From Neorhodopirellula lusitana (GTDB lineage Bacteria > Planctomycetota > Planctomycetia > Pirellulales > Pirellulaceae): a stretch of 64,000 nt of DNA. The notes below the pieces were generated by a model that saw only the letters and a list, made by a program, of their open reading frames with translations, had not been told where the DNA came from and made no database searches. The number at the start of each line of letters is the position of its first letter. Position 1 is the first letter of the stretch. A program made the position numbers and the translations under genes. Below are positions 40,791 through 51,300 of the stretch, piece by piece. The DNA lies in contig NZ_FXUG01000004.1 in the NCBI RefSeq assembly GCF_900182915.1, forward strand, positions 186,001-250,000, read 5' to 3'.

Positions 40791-42050
40791 CTACTGGGTC
40801 AGGATAGTCGGAAGGTTATTCGCGATTTCTTCAAACGCACCAACAAGTTCGTCACCTGAATCGGCATGATAGTGCTTCCCTTGACCGATCTCAGCGACTT
40901 CTCGCATATCCGCTTGGTTCGCACCACTACCAAACGTCACCGTTTGGATGTTCATGTTGTAGTTCGACATCAGGCTACTGGCCACGGTGTCCGGATACGT
41001 TCCGGAGTTGTGGTTTCCATCTGTCATCACAACCATTGTTTTGGATGCGAACGGACGTGCGTTGGTGTGATCGAAAGCACGAATGCCTTGATTCATCCCG
41101 TTGCCGATTCCTGTACTCCCACCCGTGTTGAGCGTCGCCAGTTCACTTTTGATCGCTTCGAAGTCATGAGTCAACCAAGCGTCTAGCGTTCCGCTGCTGG
41201 AGTAACTTGCGATTGAGACCTGTTCGTTTTGTGGAGTTTGGTCGAGCACGTTTAAGAACGCGTGAACCGCCAACACAAGATCTTCCCACGGCGTATTGGG
41301 CGAGTCACCCAACTCGAGAAAGTCTTCCCACAAGTAGTCGTAGTAGCTTTCTTCATTCTTACCGCTGCTGTACTTCAAGTTACCTCTTTTCCAGTACAAC
41401 TGGCCGGCATCTACACCTGCGTCGATCGCATCGGAGCTCCAAGGGCTGAATCCGTCGGGCCAATCGTAAGTCTTCCATTCCATCGAACCACTTCGATCCA
41501 GAACCAACGAAATATCGCGGTCAACTTGCATCGCCACACTGGTGAACGAAGGCGTGAACTCACTCTTCGCGAACACGGTAGGGAACACGAATCGAACAGG
41601 TCCGCTAAGCGAGTCGGTCGATCGTTTCGCGTTCACACGAATCGAGCTAACCGTCAGCTTGTTGCCGTCGACCTGACTTGTTGGAATCTTACTGAACTGA
41701 AAACGTCCATAGCTATCGTTTTGGCTTGATTCGCCAAACTCAATGTCGAGCGTATTGGTTGCGGCGTCCAACTGCAGCGGTTCACCATTGACGTTGTTCA
41801 ACGCGGCCGTTGCTTTCGCAGCATTCAACGCCGCTTCCACGGTCTGTTCTTCGCTAAAGGTACGGCCTGCCGAACGGGCTGCTGCATCCGATGCGATTGC
41901 AAGCTCGGTACGAACCATTTGAATGTGAGCCGCGTTAATTGCGAAGGCAGCCAAGATGGCCAGCATCGGCAAGACGACTGCAAGCAGGACGGTGACGCCG
42001 CCCAGACGACGAGATCGGGAACGATCGTTTTGAAAGGGGGAGGTTTTCAT
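40791..42050 (-). CDS. tadG: TadG-like protein with von Willebrand factor A domain
   Basis: This is a protein of about 419 residues. It has a prepilin-like N-terminal helix after a basic segment (RRLGGVTVLLAVVLPMLAIL, about 15-38), followed by HIQMVRTELAIASDAAARSA as in Tad minor pilins. A VWA domain starts near 178, with a MIDAS metal site: DRSGSM at 185-190, Thr in NTGGSTGIG and Asp in VVMTDGN. TadG-type proteins sit in the Tad pilus assembly or secretion locus and anchor it to the envelope. Two TadE-like genes lie just upstream, but core Tad genes (ATPase, secretin, prepilin peptidase) are not in the window. Confidence 0.85.
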   Translation of the reverse strand: MKTSPFQNDRSRSRRLGGVTVLLAVVLPMLAILAAFAINAAHIQMVRTELAIASDAAARSAGRTFSEEQTVEAALNAAKATAALNNVNGEPLQLDAATNTLDIEFGESSQNDSYGRFQFSKIPTSQVDGNKLTVSSIRVNAKRSTDSLSGPVRFVFPTVFAKSEFTPSFTSVAMQVDRDISLVLDRSGSMEWKTYDWPDGFSPWSSDAIDAGVDAGQLYWKRGNLKYSSGKNEESYYDYLWEDFLELGDSPNTPWEDLVLAVHAFLNVLDQTPQNEQVSIASYSSSGTLDAWLTHDFEAIKSELATLNTGGSTGIGNGMNQGIRAFDHTNARPFASKTMVVMTDGNHNSGTYPDTVASSLMSNYNMNIQTVTFGSGANQADMREVAEIGQGKHYHADSGDELVGAFEEIANNLPTILTQ

Positions 42051-42178
42051 AGCAGAGTTTCTCGACAAGTTGAGATAGACAGAGAGAGAGTGAGAAAAGA
42101 TTCGAAAGCCCCCCCGGGCCTACTTCGCACTGAGTCGCAAGCAGTTCGCGAAGCGATCCACCTGCAATTCTAGAAACC

Positions 42179-42700
42179 TTATTGTTCGTAATAGCCGCTG
42201 TATCGTTCCGTCTTCATCGTTGCGACCGAATTCAGTTCGATACCGCCCAGGAACATCGGAACAAACAACGCGATTTCATCCATGTTCACCCCCACCGTCA
42301 CGGTTACTGACTCGGCTTCATCAGAAATCGGCGTGCAACTGACGGTGTATCCATTGGAGAAGATCGACCCCATGATTCGATCCGCTTCGGCTTCCGCTTC
42401 CGTCGCGGTCGCGCCCGGAACAATTGCCTTACGTGCCGCATAGTAGGCAGCGTCTTGCATCAGGTTGCGGGCCATATTCATGCGAGCGAATTCCATGCAG
42501 GTGAAGATCGTGATCAGCAACACGTTGCTGACAATCGCGAACTCAACCAGGGTTGCGCCCAAGCGTTTGCGTTGATTGTTCTTGCGATCCGTCCCGGCAA
42601 CGCGTCGCAGCTTGAACAGACCGCATGATCGCGTTCCTGCTAGCCGGGAAGTCACTGGACGCCGAGGCGACGCTTTGCGTTGGGATGAAAATGAAAACAT
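42179..42700 (-). CDS. tadE: TadE-like pseudopilin
   Basis: This is a 173-residue protein. After a basic N-terminal tail of about 45 residues comes a prepilin-type segment GATLVEFAIVSNVLLITIFTCME (two blocks) with the conserved Glu, then MARNLMQDAAYYAARKAIVPG as in TadE proteins. The C-terminal part is beta-rich. TadE proteins are minor pilins processed by the Tad prepilin peptidase. It is the middle gene of a TadE-TadE-TadG set. Confidence 0.85.
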   Translation of the reverse strand: MFSFSSQRKASPRRPVTSRLAGTRSCGLFKLRRVAGTDRKNNQRKRLGATLVEFAIVSNVLLITIFTCMEFARMNMARNLMQDAAYYAARKAIVPGATATEAEAEADRIMGSIFSNGYTVSCTPISDEAESVTVTVGVNMDEIALFVPMFLGGIELNSVATMKTERYSGYYEQ

Positions 42701-42765
42701 GGGGATCGATCAGACTATGGGTTGATTGAAATCATTGAACAGGGTTTGAAGCAGTGAGTTGAAAT

Positions 42766-43251
42766 TTAGTCTTGGTTTGCAAATTCTTTGCGCATGGAAA
42801 CGCGTGATGTCAGGCTAAGATCACCGTATAGTTTTGCCGGTGACAAAAGGTTGCCCGCTGCGGGAACCGTCACCACGAGTGTCACATGTTCCAGCGTTTC
42901 AGCATTATCAAATGTGGTGCCGTCAAACTGCACGACGTTGGCACCGTATTCGATTCCCCGTTCGTCTAAGAACTCCAAAACGCGACTTCGCACCGCTGCG
43001 TTCGTACCGCCTCGGTTGACTCCACGACGAGCCCCTTCGTACGCCGCGATCGCGACGGTTTCTTTCAAAAAGAACATTGAACAGAGATCAATCGTTGCCA
43101 ATGTCAGTGTCATCAACACTGGCAAACAAATTGCCACTTCAGCGGTAGCGGTTGCGCGTCGTTTTATCCGCAGGAACGAACCGGCAAACCGAGAACGATC
43201 TCGTTGAGAACGCTCGCTGCGAGTTCGTTTGGGGCGTCGGGATGCAAACAT
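42766..43251 (-). CDS. tadE: TadE-like pseudopilin
   Basis: This is a protein of about 161 residues. It has a basic N-terminus (MFASRRPKRTRSERSQRD), a prepilin-type segment ATATAEVAICLPVLMTLTLA with the conserved Glu, and AYEGARRGVNRGGTNAAVR as in TadE proteins. The remainder is a small beta-rich domain. I use the ATG at 43251; an in-frame start at 43347 adds 32 unlikely residues. It is the first gene of the three-gene pseudopilin set, 65 bases before the next. Confidence 0.82.
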   Translation of the reverse strand: MFASRRPKRTRSERSQRDRSRFAGSFLRIKRRATATAEVAICLPVLMTLTLATIDLCSMFFLKETVAIAAYEGARRGVNRGGTNAAVRSRVLEFLDERGIEYGANVVQFDGTTFDNAETLEHVTLVVTVPAAGNLLSPAKLYGDLSLTSRVSMRKEFANQD

Positions 43252-43641
43252 GATACGGTCGTTAGGTCTGAAAAACGAAAAGACGTGAAAACCATCCCAT
43301 TCGGCAGAGATGGTTCCCTCTATCAGCAACCCTAGCTTTGAAATCACCGGGAGGTCGCCAAGTTTTTCAGAAAATTCCGAAGCAAACCCGCCATAGATCC
43401 ACTGTCATAGATCCACTGCAGTTCAATCCACCACGGATCATTCCGCTCCAAATCAATCCAGCCGAGATTGATTGAGCCAGGGCGATGCTTTTCCCAACGA
43501 TGCGTGTATTCCCCAAGATCGGTTCTCAGTTGAATGAACCGAAAACTCTCCCGCCCACGTGACTCGCTACGGGACCTTAAGCCTCTGTCCTCACCGAATA
43601 CCTTCAAAACGTATCGGCGATCGCTTGTGGCGATGGGGTGA
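43252..43641. other. Intergenic, with a 14-bp direct repeat
   Basis: This 390-base spacer between the Xer recombinase stop and the first TadE gene holds two adjacent copies of CATAGATCCACTGY at 43392-43405 and 43406-43419. An 87-codon minus-strand frame (43344-43607) has no recognisable content. Confidence 0.5.
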
Positions 43642-44595
43642 TTAGGCGCGTGGGTGATATTGAGTGTGGACCTTTTGCAGCCGCGAGTGTTCCACGTGCG
43701 TGTAGATCTGTGTGGTTTGAATACTGGCGTGCCCCAACATTTCTTGCACCTGCCGCAGGTCCGCGCCGCCGGCTAAAAGGTGCGTGGCGAAACTGTGACG
43801 CAGCGAGTGAGGACTGATCTTGGACAGGATGCCCGCTCGATCGGCGTATCGTTTGACCAGTCGCCACAGTTGGACTCGGTCCAGCGGTCGTCCGCCCCGC
43901 GAAAGAAACAACTCATCGCACTGCTGCGGAGCACGATCGGCCAGCTTCCCGCGAGCTTGCTGCAAATACAATTCAATCGACGCAATCGCCCGCCCACCGA
44001 TTGGAACCATCCGCTGCTTGTCACCCTTCCCGTGACAACGCAAGTGCTTTTCGGACAACGAAAGATCCATCACCCGCAACGAACAGACCTCCGATGCTCG
44101 ACATCCCGTTGCGTATAACACTTCCAAAAGAGCTCGGTCCCGTTCCCAAAACGCGTCACTTTTCTTCACCGCTTGCAGGAACGATTCGACTTCCGACGGC
44201 GACATCACCCCCGGCATCCGCTGCCAAGATTTTTGCGTCGCTAACAACTCCGCCGGATTGTCGGTCGCCAATCCCTCAAGCTGCAAGTACTTGTAAAAGG
44301 TGCGAACAGCGACCACGTTTCGAGAAATCGAAGCCGGTGCGAGCCCTTTATCGTGCAGGAAACCGACAAATGCCGACAAATCCGAAATGCTCAGTCCAGC
44401 TGGTTTTCGTCCGTCCAACCAGGTGACAAACTGCTTCATGTCCCGGCCGTAAGCCGCCACCGTATTCGCTGCTAAGTGGCATTCCCGCTTTAGATAGTTC
44501 AGATAATCGGCACACAGCGAGTCCTCGGCGGCGACTTTCTTGGGTGCTGACGCACCGCTCTGCAGCTTTTGCAACTTGGTCAGTCGTGGAGCCAT
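43642..44595 (-). CDS. xerD: Tyrosine recombinase XerC/XerD
   Basis: This 317-residue recombinase has an N-terminal SAM-like core-binding domain (LCADYLNYLKRECHLAANTV) and a C-terminal catalytic domain. All catalytic residues are visible: R166 (GCRASE), K190 (HGKGDKQR), H263 and R266 (HSLRHSFATHLL), H289 (LGHAS) and nucleophile Y298 (TQIYTHV). Size and sequence fit the chromosomal dimer-resolution enzymes more than a phage integrase. XerD is a better guess than XerC, but not certain. No dif-like site was recognised. Confidence 0.9.
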   Translation of the reverse strand: MAPRLTKLQKLQSGASAPKKVAAEDSLCADYLNYLKRECHLAANTVAAYGRDMKQFVTWLDGRKPAGLSISDLSAFVGFLHDKGLAPASISRNVVAVRTFYKYLQLEGLATDNPAELLATQKSWQRMPGVMSPSEVESFLQAVKKSDAFWERDRALLEVLYATGCRASEVCSLRVMDLSLSEKHLRCHGKGDKQRMVPIGGRAIASIELYLQQARGKLADRAPQQCDELFLSRGGRPLDRVQLWRLVKRYADRAGILSKISPHSLRHSFATHLLAGGADLRQVQEMLGHASIQTTQIYTHVEHSRLQKVHTQYHPRA

Positions 44596-44903
44596 GAACG
44601 AGCCTCATCCTGTCGCCGATTAAAAACTTTCGCTGTAGACTACGTTTATCGACCATCCAGCACGGCAGGATTGAGCAGTACGATCACAATCCGCCAAACG
44701 GCTCCGCTGATTTTCGCTGATAGTCCTCAAATCATCGAGAAACCCAGCCAACCAATCAGGAAATCCTGCGATTTTCCGAGTGCCCTGTAGAGTTGATTGC
44801 CCTTTTGAATTGAGTGCCCTGAAAGCAGTCGCCGACACCACATCGATCGCTGCCGGCCTGGAACAGACGGTCTTGTTGCGTTTCACCTTCCCCACACACG
44901 TCC
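44596..44903. other. Intergenic, no gene recognised
   Basis: This 308-base region lies between the divergent xer and YkgJ-like genes. I see no repeat, RNA or convincing promoter. Confidence 0.5.
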
Positions 44904-45350
44904 ATGAACTCATCCAAACGTCGCCCGACATCGGAACCCAAAGGCCCCTGGTACCAAGACGGTCTGCAATTTGAATGCACCCAGTGCGGCGCGTGCTGCA
45001 GCGGCGAACCCGGCTTTGTTTTCGTCAACGATTCAGAAATCCAGGCGATGGCGGAAACCATGAAGATGGAAATTGATGCCTTTGAGCACAAGTTCACGCG
45101 CCGGGTCGGGAATCGCATCAGCCTGGTCGAATACCCCGATGGCGACTGCATCTTCCTAGACCCGAAGTCACGTCATTGCCTAGTCTACCAATCCCGCCCA
45201 ATCCAGTGCCGCACTTGGCCGTTTTGGGACTCTACGTTGGATACGAAGAATGACTGGAAGGAAACCTGCGAGGTTTGCCCTGGGGCAGGAAAGGGAAAAC
45301 TGTACTCCTTGGAAGAAATCGAAATTCGTCGCCGCGAAAAGTCGGTTTGA
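44904..45350 (+). CDS. YkgJ-family cysteine-cluster protein
   Basis: This is a 148-residue protein of the zinc- or iron-chelating YkgJ family. The cysteine pattern is C25-x2-C28-x2-C31-C32 (CTQCGACC), then C82, C92 and C102 in SRPIQCRTWPFW, with an extra C122-x2-C125 pair. The family probably binds a metal or Fe-S cluster; its biochemical role is unknown. The ATG at 44904 is the first in frame with the conserved part. It is a stand-alone gene. Confidence 0.85.
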   Translation: MNSSKRRPTSEPKGPWYQDGLQFECTQCGACCSGEPGFVFVNDSEIQAMAETMKMEIDAFEHKFTRRVGNRISLVEYPDGDCIFLDPKSRHCLVYQSRPIQCRTWPFWDSTLDTKNDWKETCEVCPGAGKGKLYSLEEIEIRRREKSV

Positions 45351-45546
45351 CTGAAGATTGCCGGTTAGGGTGGACGATACCGGTTGTAAGGAAAGGTCCA
45401 GTGATGACGGATTTCGTGCCGACACCACCTTGACACTCCCCCCGAGGCGTTCTTAAAGTTACTGAACTTAAGTCTTTCGGCACAAACGATTTGCGTCGTT
45501 TTCTGTCGCAACACCTAGTCAGTCAGTGACGGCGGAGCGAAACGGC

Positions 45547-45960
45547 ATGACAAAGAAAGAGATCGTGCGAGTCATCTCCGAAGAACTCGGATTGACTCAA
45601 CAACAAACCAAAGAGGTGGTGCAAAGAACGCTTGATTCGATTGTCGAATCGTTAGTGCGAGAGGGTAGGATTGAATTGCGTAACTTTGGTGTTTTCGAAG
45701 TGAAACCCCGAGCCGCTCGAACGGCTCGGAACCCAAAGACCGGCCAACAAGTTCACGTCCCTGAGAAATTTGTCGTCAGTTTCAAGCCTGGAAAGGTGAT
45801 GGAACAGCGAGTCCAAGATCTCAGCGAACAACCTTCCCGTCCCGCATGGCTCGACGCCGAATTAACTGATCTGAACGCCACCGATCATTCCACACCGGAA
45901 GAGACAAGTTCTTCCAACAATCAGGATGCTCCCATTCGGCCAACCGGCAACTGGGGGTAA
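45547..45960 (+). CDS. HU/IHF-family DNA-binding protein with C-terminal tail
   Basis: This is a 137-residue protein. Residues 1-92 form the HU/IHF fold: [40 protein letters not shown] and the DNA-binding arm with [22 protein letters not shown]. The last 45 residues are an acidic, Ser/Thr/Asn-rich tail not found in standard 90-residue HU. I choose the ATG at 45547 because GGAG lies 9 bases upstream; a GTG at 45526 would add seven residues. It bends or packages DNA. The tail might modulate binding, as in other tailed HU proteins; this is inference. Confidence 0.9.
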   Translation: MTKKEIVRVISEELGLTQQQTKEVVQRTLDSIVESLVREGRIELRNFGVFEVKPRAARTARNPKTGQQVHVPEKFVVSFKPGKVMEQRVQDLSEQPSRPAWLDAELTDLNATDHSTPEETSSSNNQDAPIRPTGNWG

Positions 45961-46001
45961 CTGATTGCGACCGTTCATCGCCTAAGCATTTGCAAGTTCA
46001 T

Positions 46002-46007
46002 GGAGGA
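46002..46007 (+). promoter_or_regulatory. Ribosome-binding site deciding the lipoprotein start
   Basis: GGAGGA lies 7 bases before the ATG at 46015. It would be within the coding region if the in-frame ATG at 46000 were the start. Confidence 0.7.
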
Positions 46008-46014
46008 ACTCAGC

Positions 46015-46341
46015 ATGTCTGATACCAATACCACTTTGGATCACTCGCCTGCCACACCCACGGTGATGCCGCGTCGCACGTCGCAAACCAAAGCCAGAAA
46101 GCAGTCAGGGCTACGATCAATCGCCTTGCGTGCCCTCTTCGGCCTGACGTTGATGGCTGCGGTCACGACTTCGGTCGGCTGTTTCGTGCCGATCTACTCA
46201 GCTCGTCCTGAACGCCGTGTCCAGCAAATGCTTTACACTTCGGAAGACTTGCGTGCCTTGGTCGACGAATGGGAACGATTCTGGTTCCTGGATTCGCCCA
46301 GCCACCTGACGCCCATCCGTACTCACGGCGGCATCTTTTAA
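46015..46341 (+). CDS. Small putative lipoprotein, unknown function
   Basis: This is a 108-residue protein. A basic region (RRTSQTKARKQSGLRS) precedes a hydrophobic segment (ALRALFGLTLMAAVTTSVGC) whose SVGC looks like a lipobox. The mature part is short, with VQQMLYTSEDLRALVDEWER and the ending SPSHLTPIRTHGGIF, a strongly conserved-looking C-terminus of the kind found in small planctomycete proteins. The long N-terminal extension before the hydrophobic part is unusual for a lipoprotein. The start is fixed by the GGAGGA upstream. It is convergent with the histidine-kinase gene 29 bases away. Confidence 0.68.
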   Translation: MSDTNTTLDHSPATPTVMPRRTSQTKARKQSGLRSIALRALFGLTLMAAVTTSVGCFVPIYSARPERRVQQMLYTSEDLRALVDEWERFWFLDSPSHLTPIRTHGGIF

Positions 46342-46370
46342 GCAGTTCGCGAAACAGTCATCGCGATTGT

Positions 46371-47780
46371 TCACACCGTCGCGTCGGATGGCACGTCAGC
46401 AAGATTGACTGCCGCCACCGTTCCGCGTTTGTTTCCCACGGCCGGCAACTCGACCCGAAAGGTCGATCCCTTGCCCGGCTTGCTCTGCACGCTCACCACT
46501 CCACTGAGCGCCAAGGTCAAGTTTTTGACAATCGCAAGTCCCAATCCTGTACTGGATGTGGACAATTCCGTGTTGCGCGATCCACGGTAAAACCGCTCGA
46601 AAATCTTAGACTGATCGCTCTCCGGGATCCCCACGCCCGTGTCCTCGACGATCACCGCCCAGCGTCCAGCGTGCCAATCAAGGGAAACGTCAATTTGACC
46701 GCCCCGAGGGGTGTAGCGGATCGCATTGCCAATCAGGTTATTGCAGATCGTTAGTGTTGCTTCCGAGTCCGCCATGACTTTGGATCCCTCACCGCCGTCG
46801 TGCAGCGTCAAAGTCAATCCACTCGCCGCCGCCACCGGTTCGTAAGTGCGAACAGACTCGGTCACGATTTCGCGGAGCCGAATGCTCGATATTTTCATCA
46901 GCGATCGTCCCGACTGAGCCCGGGCGAGCTGCATCATGTCGCTAATCAATCGCTCCAGTCGGTGACATTGCGAGATGATTTGATGCATGAAATGGATTGC
47001 TGCTTCCGGGTCATCCGTCGCCGCCAGTTCCACCGTCTCGGCATACCCCTTAATTGCAGCCAGCGGAGTTTTCAGTTCGTGGGAAACGTTGGCCACAAAC
47101 TCGCGACGCATCCCTTCAATCTGACGCGACTCCGTTTCATCTCGCAATGACAACTGCACTCGCAACGAGTCTTCTTCACCGATCACGTCCACTCGCACAC
47201 GGATCGGTCGCACGCCATCACTGTGATGCAACTCGACGATCGAATCCTGTGGTAAACGTTCATCGATCGCGGCACGAATCGATTTGACCATTTTGGGATC
47301 TCGAACTAGTTCATCGAACGCACGCCCCTGCAGTTTTTCACGTGGCGTCAGTCCCAACAACTGAACCGCCGAAGGATTGATCAGCAAAATGGACAGATCG
47401 GTGGAAAGCACGATCACGCCGTCAATCAGTTGCAACAGCGCTGAATCACCTAACCTTGACTGTGCCCGGACCTCATCCAAATCCGCCCGACACTGATTGA
47501 TGAGGTCGGTCGTGTTGGATTGTTGCTGGCGAAAGTAGTCGTGTAGCTTTTCATGCCGATAGTCATTGACGCGGAAAACCACGTAAAGAGTCGCCGCCGC
47601 CAAAATCGCAACCAACCAACCCGGCACGCCCACCCATGGCAAAACCAGGAAGCATGCCAGCACGACAAACTTGAAGTACCCGACCATCCCGGAATCGCCC
47701 ACCGGCAGTGCAGCACCCCGTATTGGTTCGGCTGGAGGGCTTCCCACATCGGGAATCGGCTTGTCTGAAGAAGAAGGCAT
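46371..47780 (-). CDS. PhoR-like sensor histidine kinase
   Basis: This is a 469-residue kinase. Two membrane helices lie at about 33-50 and 53-70 with almost no loop between them, so there is no real periplasmic sensor. They are followed by a coiled segment, a PAS domain (about 105-215), HisKA with the phospho-acceptor H234 in NVSHELKTPLAAIKG, and a HATPase domain with NNLIGNAIRYTP, DTGVGIP and TGLGLAIVKN. The layout is that of PhoR. No phoB-type regulator gene is adjacent, so the cognate partner is elsewhere. I start at the ATG at 47780; an in-frame start at 47825 adds 15 residues. Confidence 0.9.
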   Translation of the reverse strand: MPSSSDKPIPDVGSPPAEPIRGAALPVGDSGMVGYFKFVVLACFLVLPWVGVPGWLVAILAAATLYVVFRVNDYRHEKLHDYFRQQQSNTTDLINQCRADLDEVRAQSRLGDSALLQLIDGVIVLSTDLSILLINPSAVQLLGLTPREKLQGRAFDELVRDPKMVKSIRAAIDERLPQDSIVELHHSDGVRPIRVRVDVIGEEDSLRVQLSLRDETESRQIEGMRREFVANVSHELKTPLAAIKGYAETVELAATDDPEAAIHFMHQIISQCHRLERLISDMMQLARAQSGRSLMKISSIRLREIVTESVRTYEPVAAASGLTLTLHDGGEGSKVMADSEATLTICNNLIGNAIRYTPRGGQIDVSLDWHAGRWAVIVEDTGVGIPESDQSKIFERFYRGSRNTELSTSSTGLGLAIVKNLTLALSGVVSVQSKPGKGSTFRVELPAVGNKRGTVAAVNLADVPSDATV

Positions 47781-47926
47781 CGACGGGACCAAAAGAAAAA
47801 AAGGTGGGCTGCTCGCTCGCAACAACGATCCAGTATATTGCTGGTTGGTTCGAAGTCGAATAGTCGATCGGCGGACTTATTGTGAACATTGGCTGAAGAT
47901 TGCGTGCAGGACGCTAAAAGTACCCC

Positions 47927-48307
47927 ATGACCGACACTGAATCCCTTTCGCAAACCCTGTCCGACAGCCCGCTTGCGAGCGGCCAACCCGGAACGGCCAG
48001 CCGAAGCGAAAGCGTTAATGATCCTGTCGAGGGGTACATTGGTGCCAAGCATTTCGAGATCACCGATATCGCCGGCGGTTGCATCATGGTGTTCGCATCG
48101 GGCGCAATCTCGTGCGTGTTGCTGGTCATCAACGGCGCTTTTGTGATGGCCCTGCTTTCCGCTTTCGCGGCGGGCGGTGCACGATGGGTCGAAAACGAAA
48201 AGTTCAGCCAGTTCCTGCTCTTCAGTCTTCCCGTCGCGTTACTCATCGTGCAGTGGTACCTGATCGATACACTGCGATGGATTCTGCGTCGGCGAGTGCA
48301 AAAATAG
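47927..48307 (+). CDS. Small two-helix membrane protein, unknown function
   Basis: This is a 126-residue protein. A polar N-terminal 45 residues (EGYIGAKHFEITDIAGG) is followed by two hydrophobic helices (about 52-80 and 95-115, the second LLFSLPVALLIVQWYLIDTL) and a basic C-terminus. It is divergent from the histidine-kinase gene. The codon pattern and hydrophobicity support a genuine gene, but I recognise no family. Confidence 0.6.
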   Translation: MTDTESLSQTLSDSPLASGQPGTASRSESVNDPVEGYIGAKHFEITDIAGGCIMVFASGAISCVLLVINGAFVMALLSAFAAGGARWVENEKFSQFLLFSLPVALLIVQWYLIDTLRWILRRRVQK

Positions 48308-48342
48308 CCTACCGAAGAGGCCGATTTTTGCGGACTTCTTTA

Positions 48343-51300
48343 CTATTGGGAATTCCGCTGCACCTGGACCGGCGACATCAGATAGGCGATCAGGTTCGCG
48401 ACCCCCTGATCGTCAAGTGGTTTCAACAGACCACTTGGCATCGGTGATTGATCAGTTTCGAATTCCGCTTCGATTTCATCCAACGGAATGGTTTGAGTGC
48501 GGTTGGCGGACGCCAGCGTTAACGTGCTGCGGGTTCGCTGGGTCACCAAGCCGACAAGCAAACGACCATCCAATGTCAGGATCTTCCTAGCTCGGTAGTC
48601 CGCACCGACCACCGCGTCAGGATCGACGACATGGTGCAGCCAATAATCAAGACTGGTGCGTTGGGCGCCTGTTAAATCAGGGCCGACGTTCTCGCCAGTC
48701 CCAAACATTCGATGGCACGTCGAGCAGTTTCGGTCAAACAGATCCCGACCTATCGACGCGTTTGCTTTCGCAAGCACGCTCGGTGACAGAACACCTCGCA
48801 GACGCTCAATTTCATCAAGCCGATCTTGCGGCGTGCTGGTCAATCGCCCCCATTTCGCTTCCACGCGTTCCGCCAACTCCGAATCGCCCAACGCCAGCAG
48901 GTCCCGCACGTTTGCCGCTGACAAAACTTTCACCGGCAATTTCCCTCCTTCGATCGCATTCATTAATTCGTTCGCGTATTCCACTCGCACACACAACATC
49001 GAGATTACCTGAGGACGCACCGGAGCCCGAAACCGTCGGTATTGACGAATCAGTTGCGTGGCCACTCGCGAGTCAGGAATCAAGGTGATCGCCCGGGCCG
49101 CTGCCAGGTTCACGCGAGCGTCACCGATCAGAGGTTCGGCTGCCTTAATAATCTCGCCAGCCTCGCCGGCACGACCACCATCCGCCGCTTGACCTCCAGC
49201 AACTTGATCCTGCCACGAACGCACCCAACCCACTAGCGCCGTCAGTCGATCCTGAATGTCACGCTTGCGATCCCCCACCATGTCAGCCAATTCACTGGCC
49301 GGTATTCCATCACCAAACTTAACTTCCAACTGCTTGCACAACGCTTCCCGGCCTGGATCAAACCTTACGGTGCGGCTCCTAAAAACAGCCCAAGACTGCG
49401 GTTCTTCAGTCGCCCGCAGGCCTACGCTTCCCTTCAACAACCCTTCCAGCAAAGCACCACACCACGGGCCATCGCCAGAGATCGCCAACGCTTGCACAAT
49501 CACGTCTGGTACCTCGCCAAACTGTTCCCCCAAACTGCGCGCAACCAAGCCAGTCAATTCCGGAAGCTGACACGCCTTCAATACACTGAGTGATTCAGCG
49601 GGATGCTGTGCGATCCTTCCCATGATCCCGTACCAAATCAACTTCGCTTGGTTGTGATCGTTCGCGTCTGCATCGCCAGTAATCGCGAGCAACCGGGCGG
49701 CAGCCCCAGCACGCAAATCACTAGGCAATCGCTGAAGCGTCGAAGCCACGATCAGCCGCAATGCCGGAGCATCCGGCAATCCCAGCTTGTCCATATCCGC
49801 AATCAGCTGAATGGCTGCTGGCCGAATTCGCGACCACGCCAGGCGACTATCCGCCGTCGGCCCGTAACAATCATCAATCGGCCAGTCCTGGGTCAGGTAC
49901 CGCAACGTGATCCCACGTAGCACTGGCGACGAATGGAAAAGCCACTGCCGCCCATCAAATTGCGGATCCAAGTCAGCCAGCGTCCAGAAACATCGAGCAA
50001 GCTCGGCAGCCGAACGCTCCGATTGAATCGCTTCTTTCAGAAGATCCAAAACCGCTTGCCGATCACTGTCCGACAGCTTGCCAAGTCGATTCAGCTCGAC
50101 CAATCGCATCCGACTTTGGTGTGAAAACCAACGCTCATTGCCCAGCTGAAAACGTGCCAACGCCACCGCATCATCTCCCGCCAAAACACTCAAGCGTTTT
50201 GCCACAGTCGATCGTGTTTCTTCCGACAAAGATACATTCGTTGAGCCTGCTTGTTCGCCGGTCGAATTCGCTTGAATCTTGAAAATCCGTCCGCTGTTGC
50301 GGTGGACTCCCGTGTGTTCATGACACTCGCCCAAATCGCTCCAATCCAGCACATAGCAATTGCCGTCGGGCCCAGCAGAAATCTCCATCCCGCGGAACCA
50401 TTCATCACCAGAGACAAAGAAATCCACACCATGCTTTCCGACATAGCCAGTTCCCTCGCGATGCAGGTGCTCGACGTTAGCACGGCGACCATGGAAGTTG
50501 AGCGTCATCAGCGCGCCACGCAACTTCGCTGGCCAGAGAGTCTCTTGGTAGATCATCATCCCGCTGTGAGCATGACCGCCCCCGAAGTCGTTTGCCGCTC
50601 CGTCACGCGAAGCCGTCCAATTGCCGGTTGTGTCAAAGTGGAAGTGATCAGCATGCTGGTCAATAAGTTCATACGCATCCAAATTCGGATCCAGTGTGAA
50701 CGGTCGCTTGAAGTGAGCCCCATGGATGCCATGCCACAAATGCCCGTTCACGGTATTGATGAAGAACAGCTCGCCAATTTCATTGAAGTCATGCCCCCAC
50801 GGGTTGGTCGTTCCGTGACAAATAACCTCAAATCGTTTCTCGTCAACGTTGTATCTCCAAACTCCGCCTTCCAACGCGATCCGGTCTTCATCAGGCGTTC
50901 CCGGACTTCCAACGGTACCGGGGCACGACCCGCCACATCGACCGTACAACCAACCGTCGGGGCCAAACCGCAAACCATTAGCAAAGTTGTGATAGTTCTG
51001 GTTCGCAACGGTGAAGCCATCAAGCACGGTTTCCGGCGGACCGTCCGGAACGGCATCGTGATCCGCATCCGGCACGAACAGCAATCGCGGCGGGCACATC
51101 AGCCACACACCGCCTCGGCCCACTTCGACCGAGGTCAATTTGGAAACGGAGTCCAGGAAGACGCTTCGGCGTTCAGGCGTCCCGTCTTGGTCGGCATCCT
51201 GAAAAACGACCACACGATCCCGCAGCCCTTCATCGAACTTCTGCGTCCGGTCTGCGTACGTGTAGTTTTCAGCAACCCACATCCGTCCTAAATGGTCCCA

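Noticed and set aside
43344..43607. 87-codon minus-strand frame between xer and tadE
   Set aside because: It spans a 14-bp direct repeat and has no domain; it is more likely spacer.
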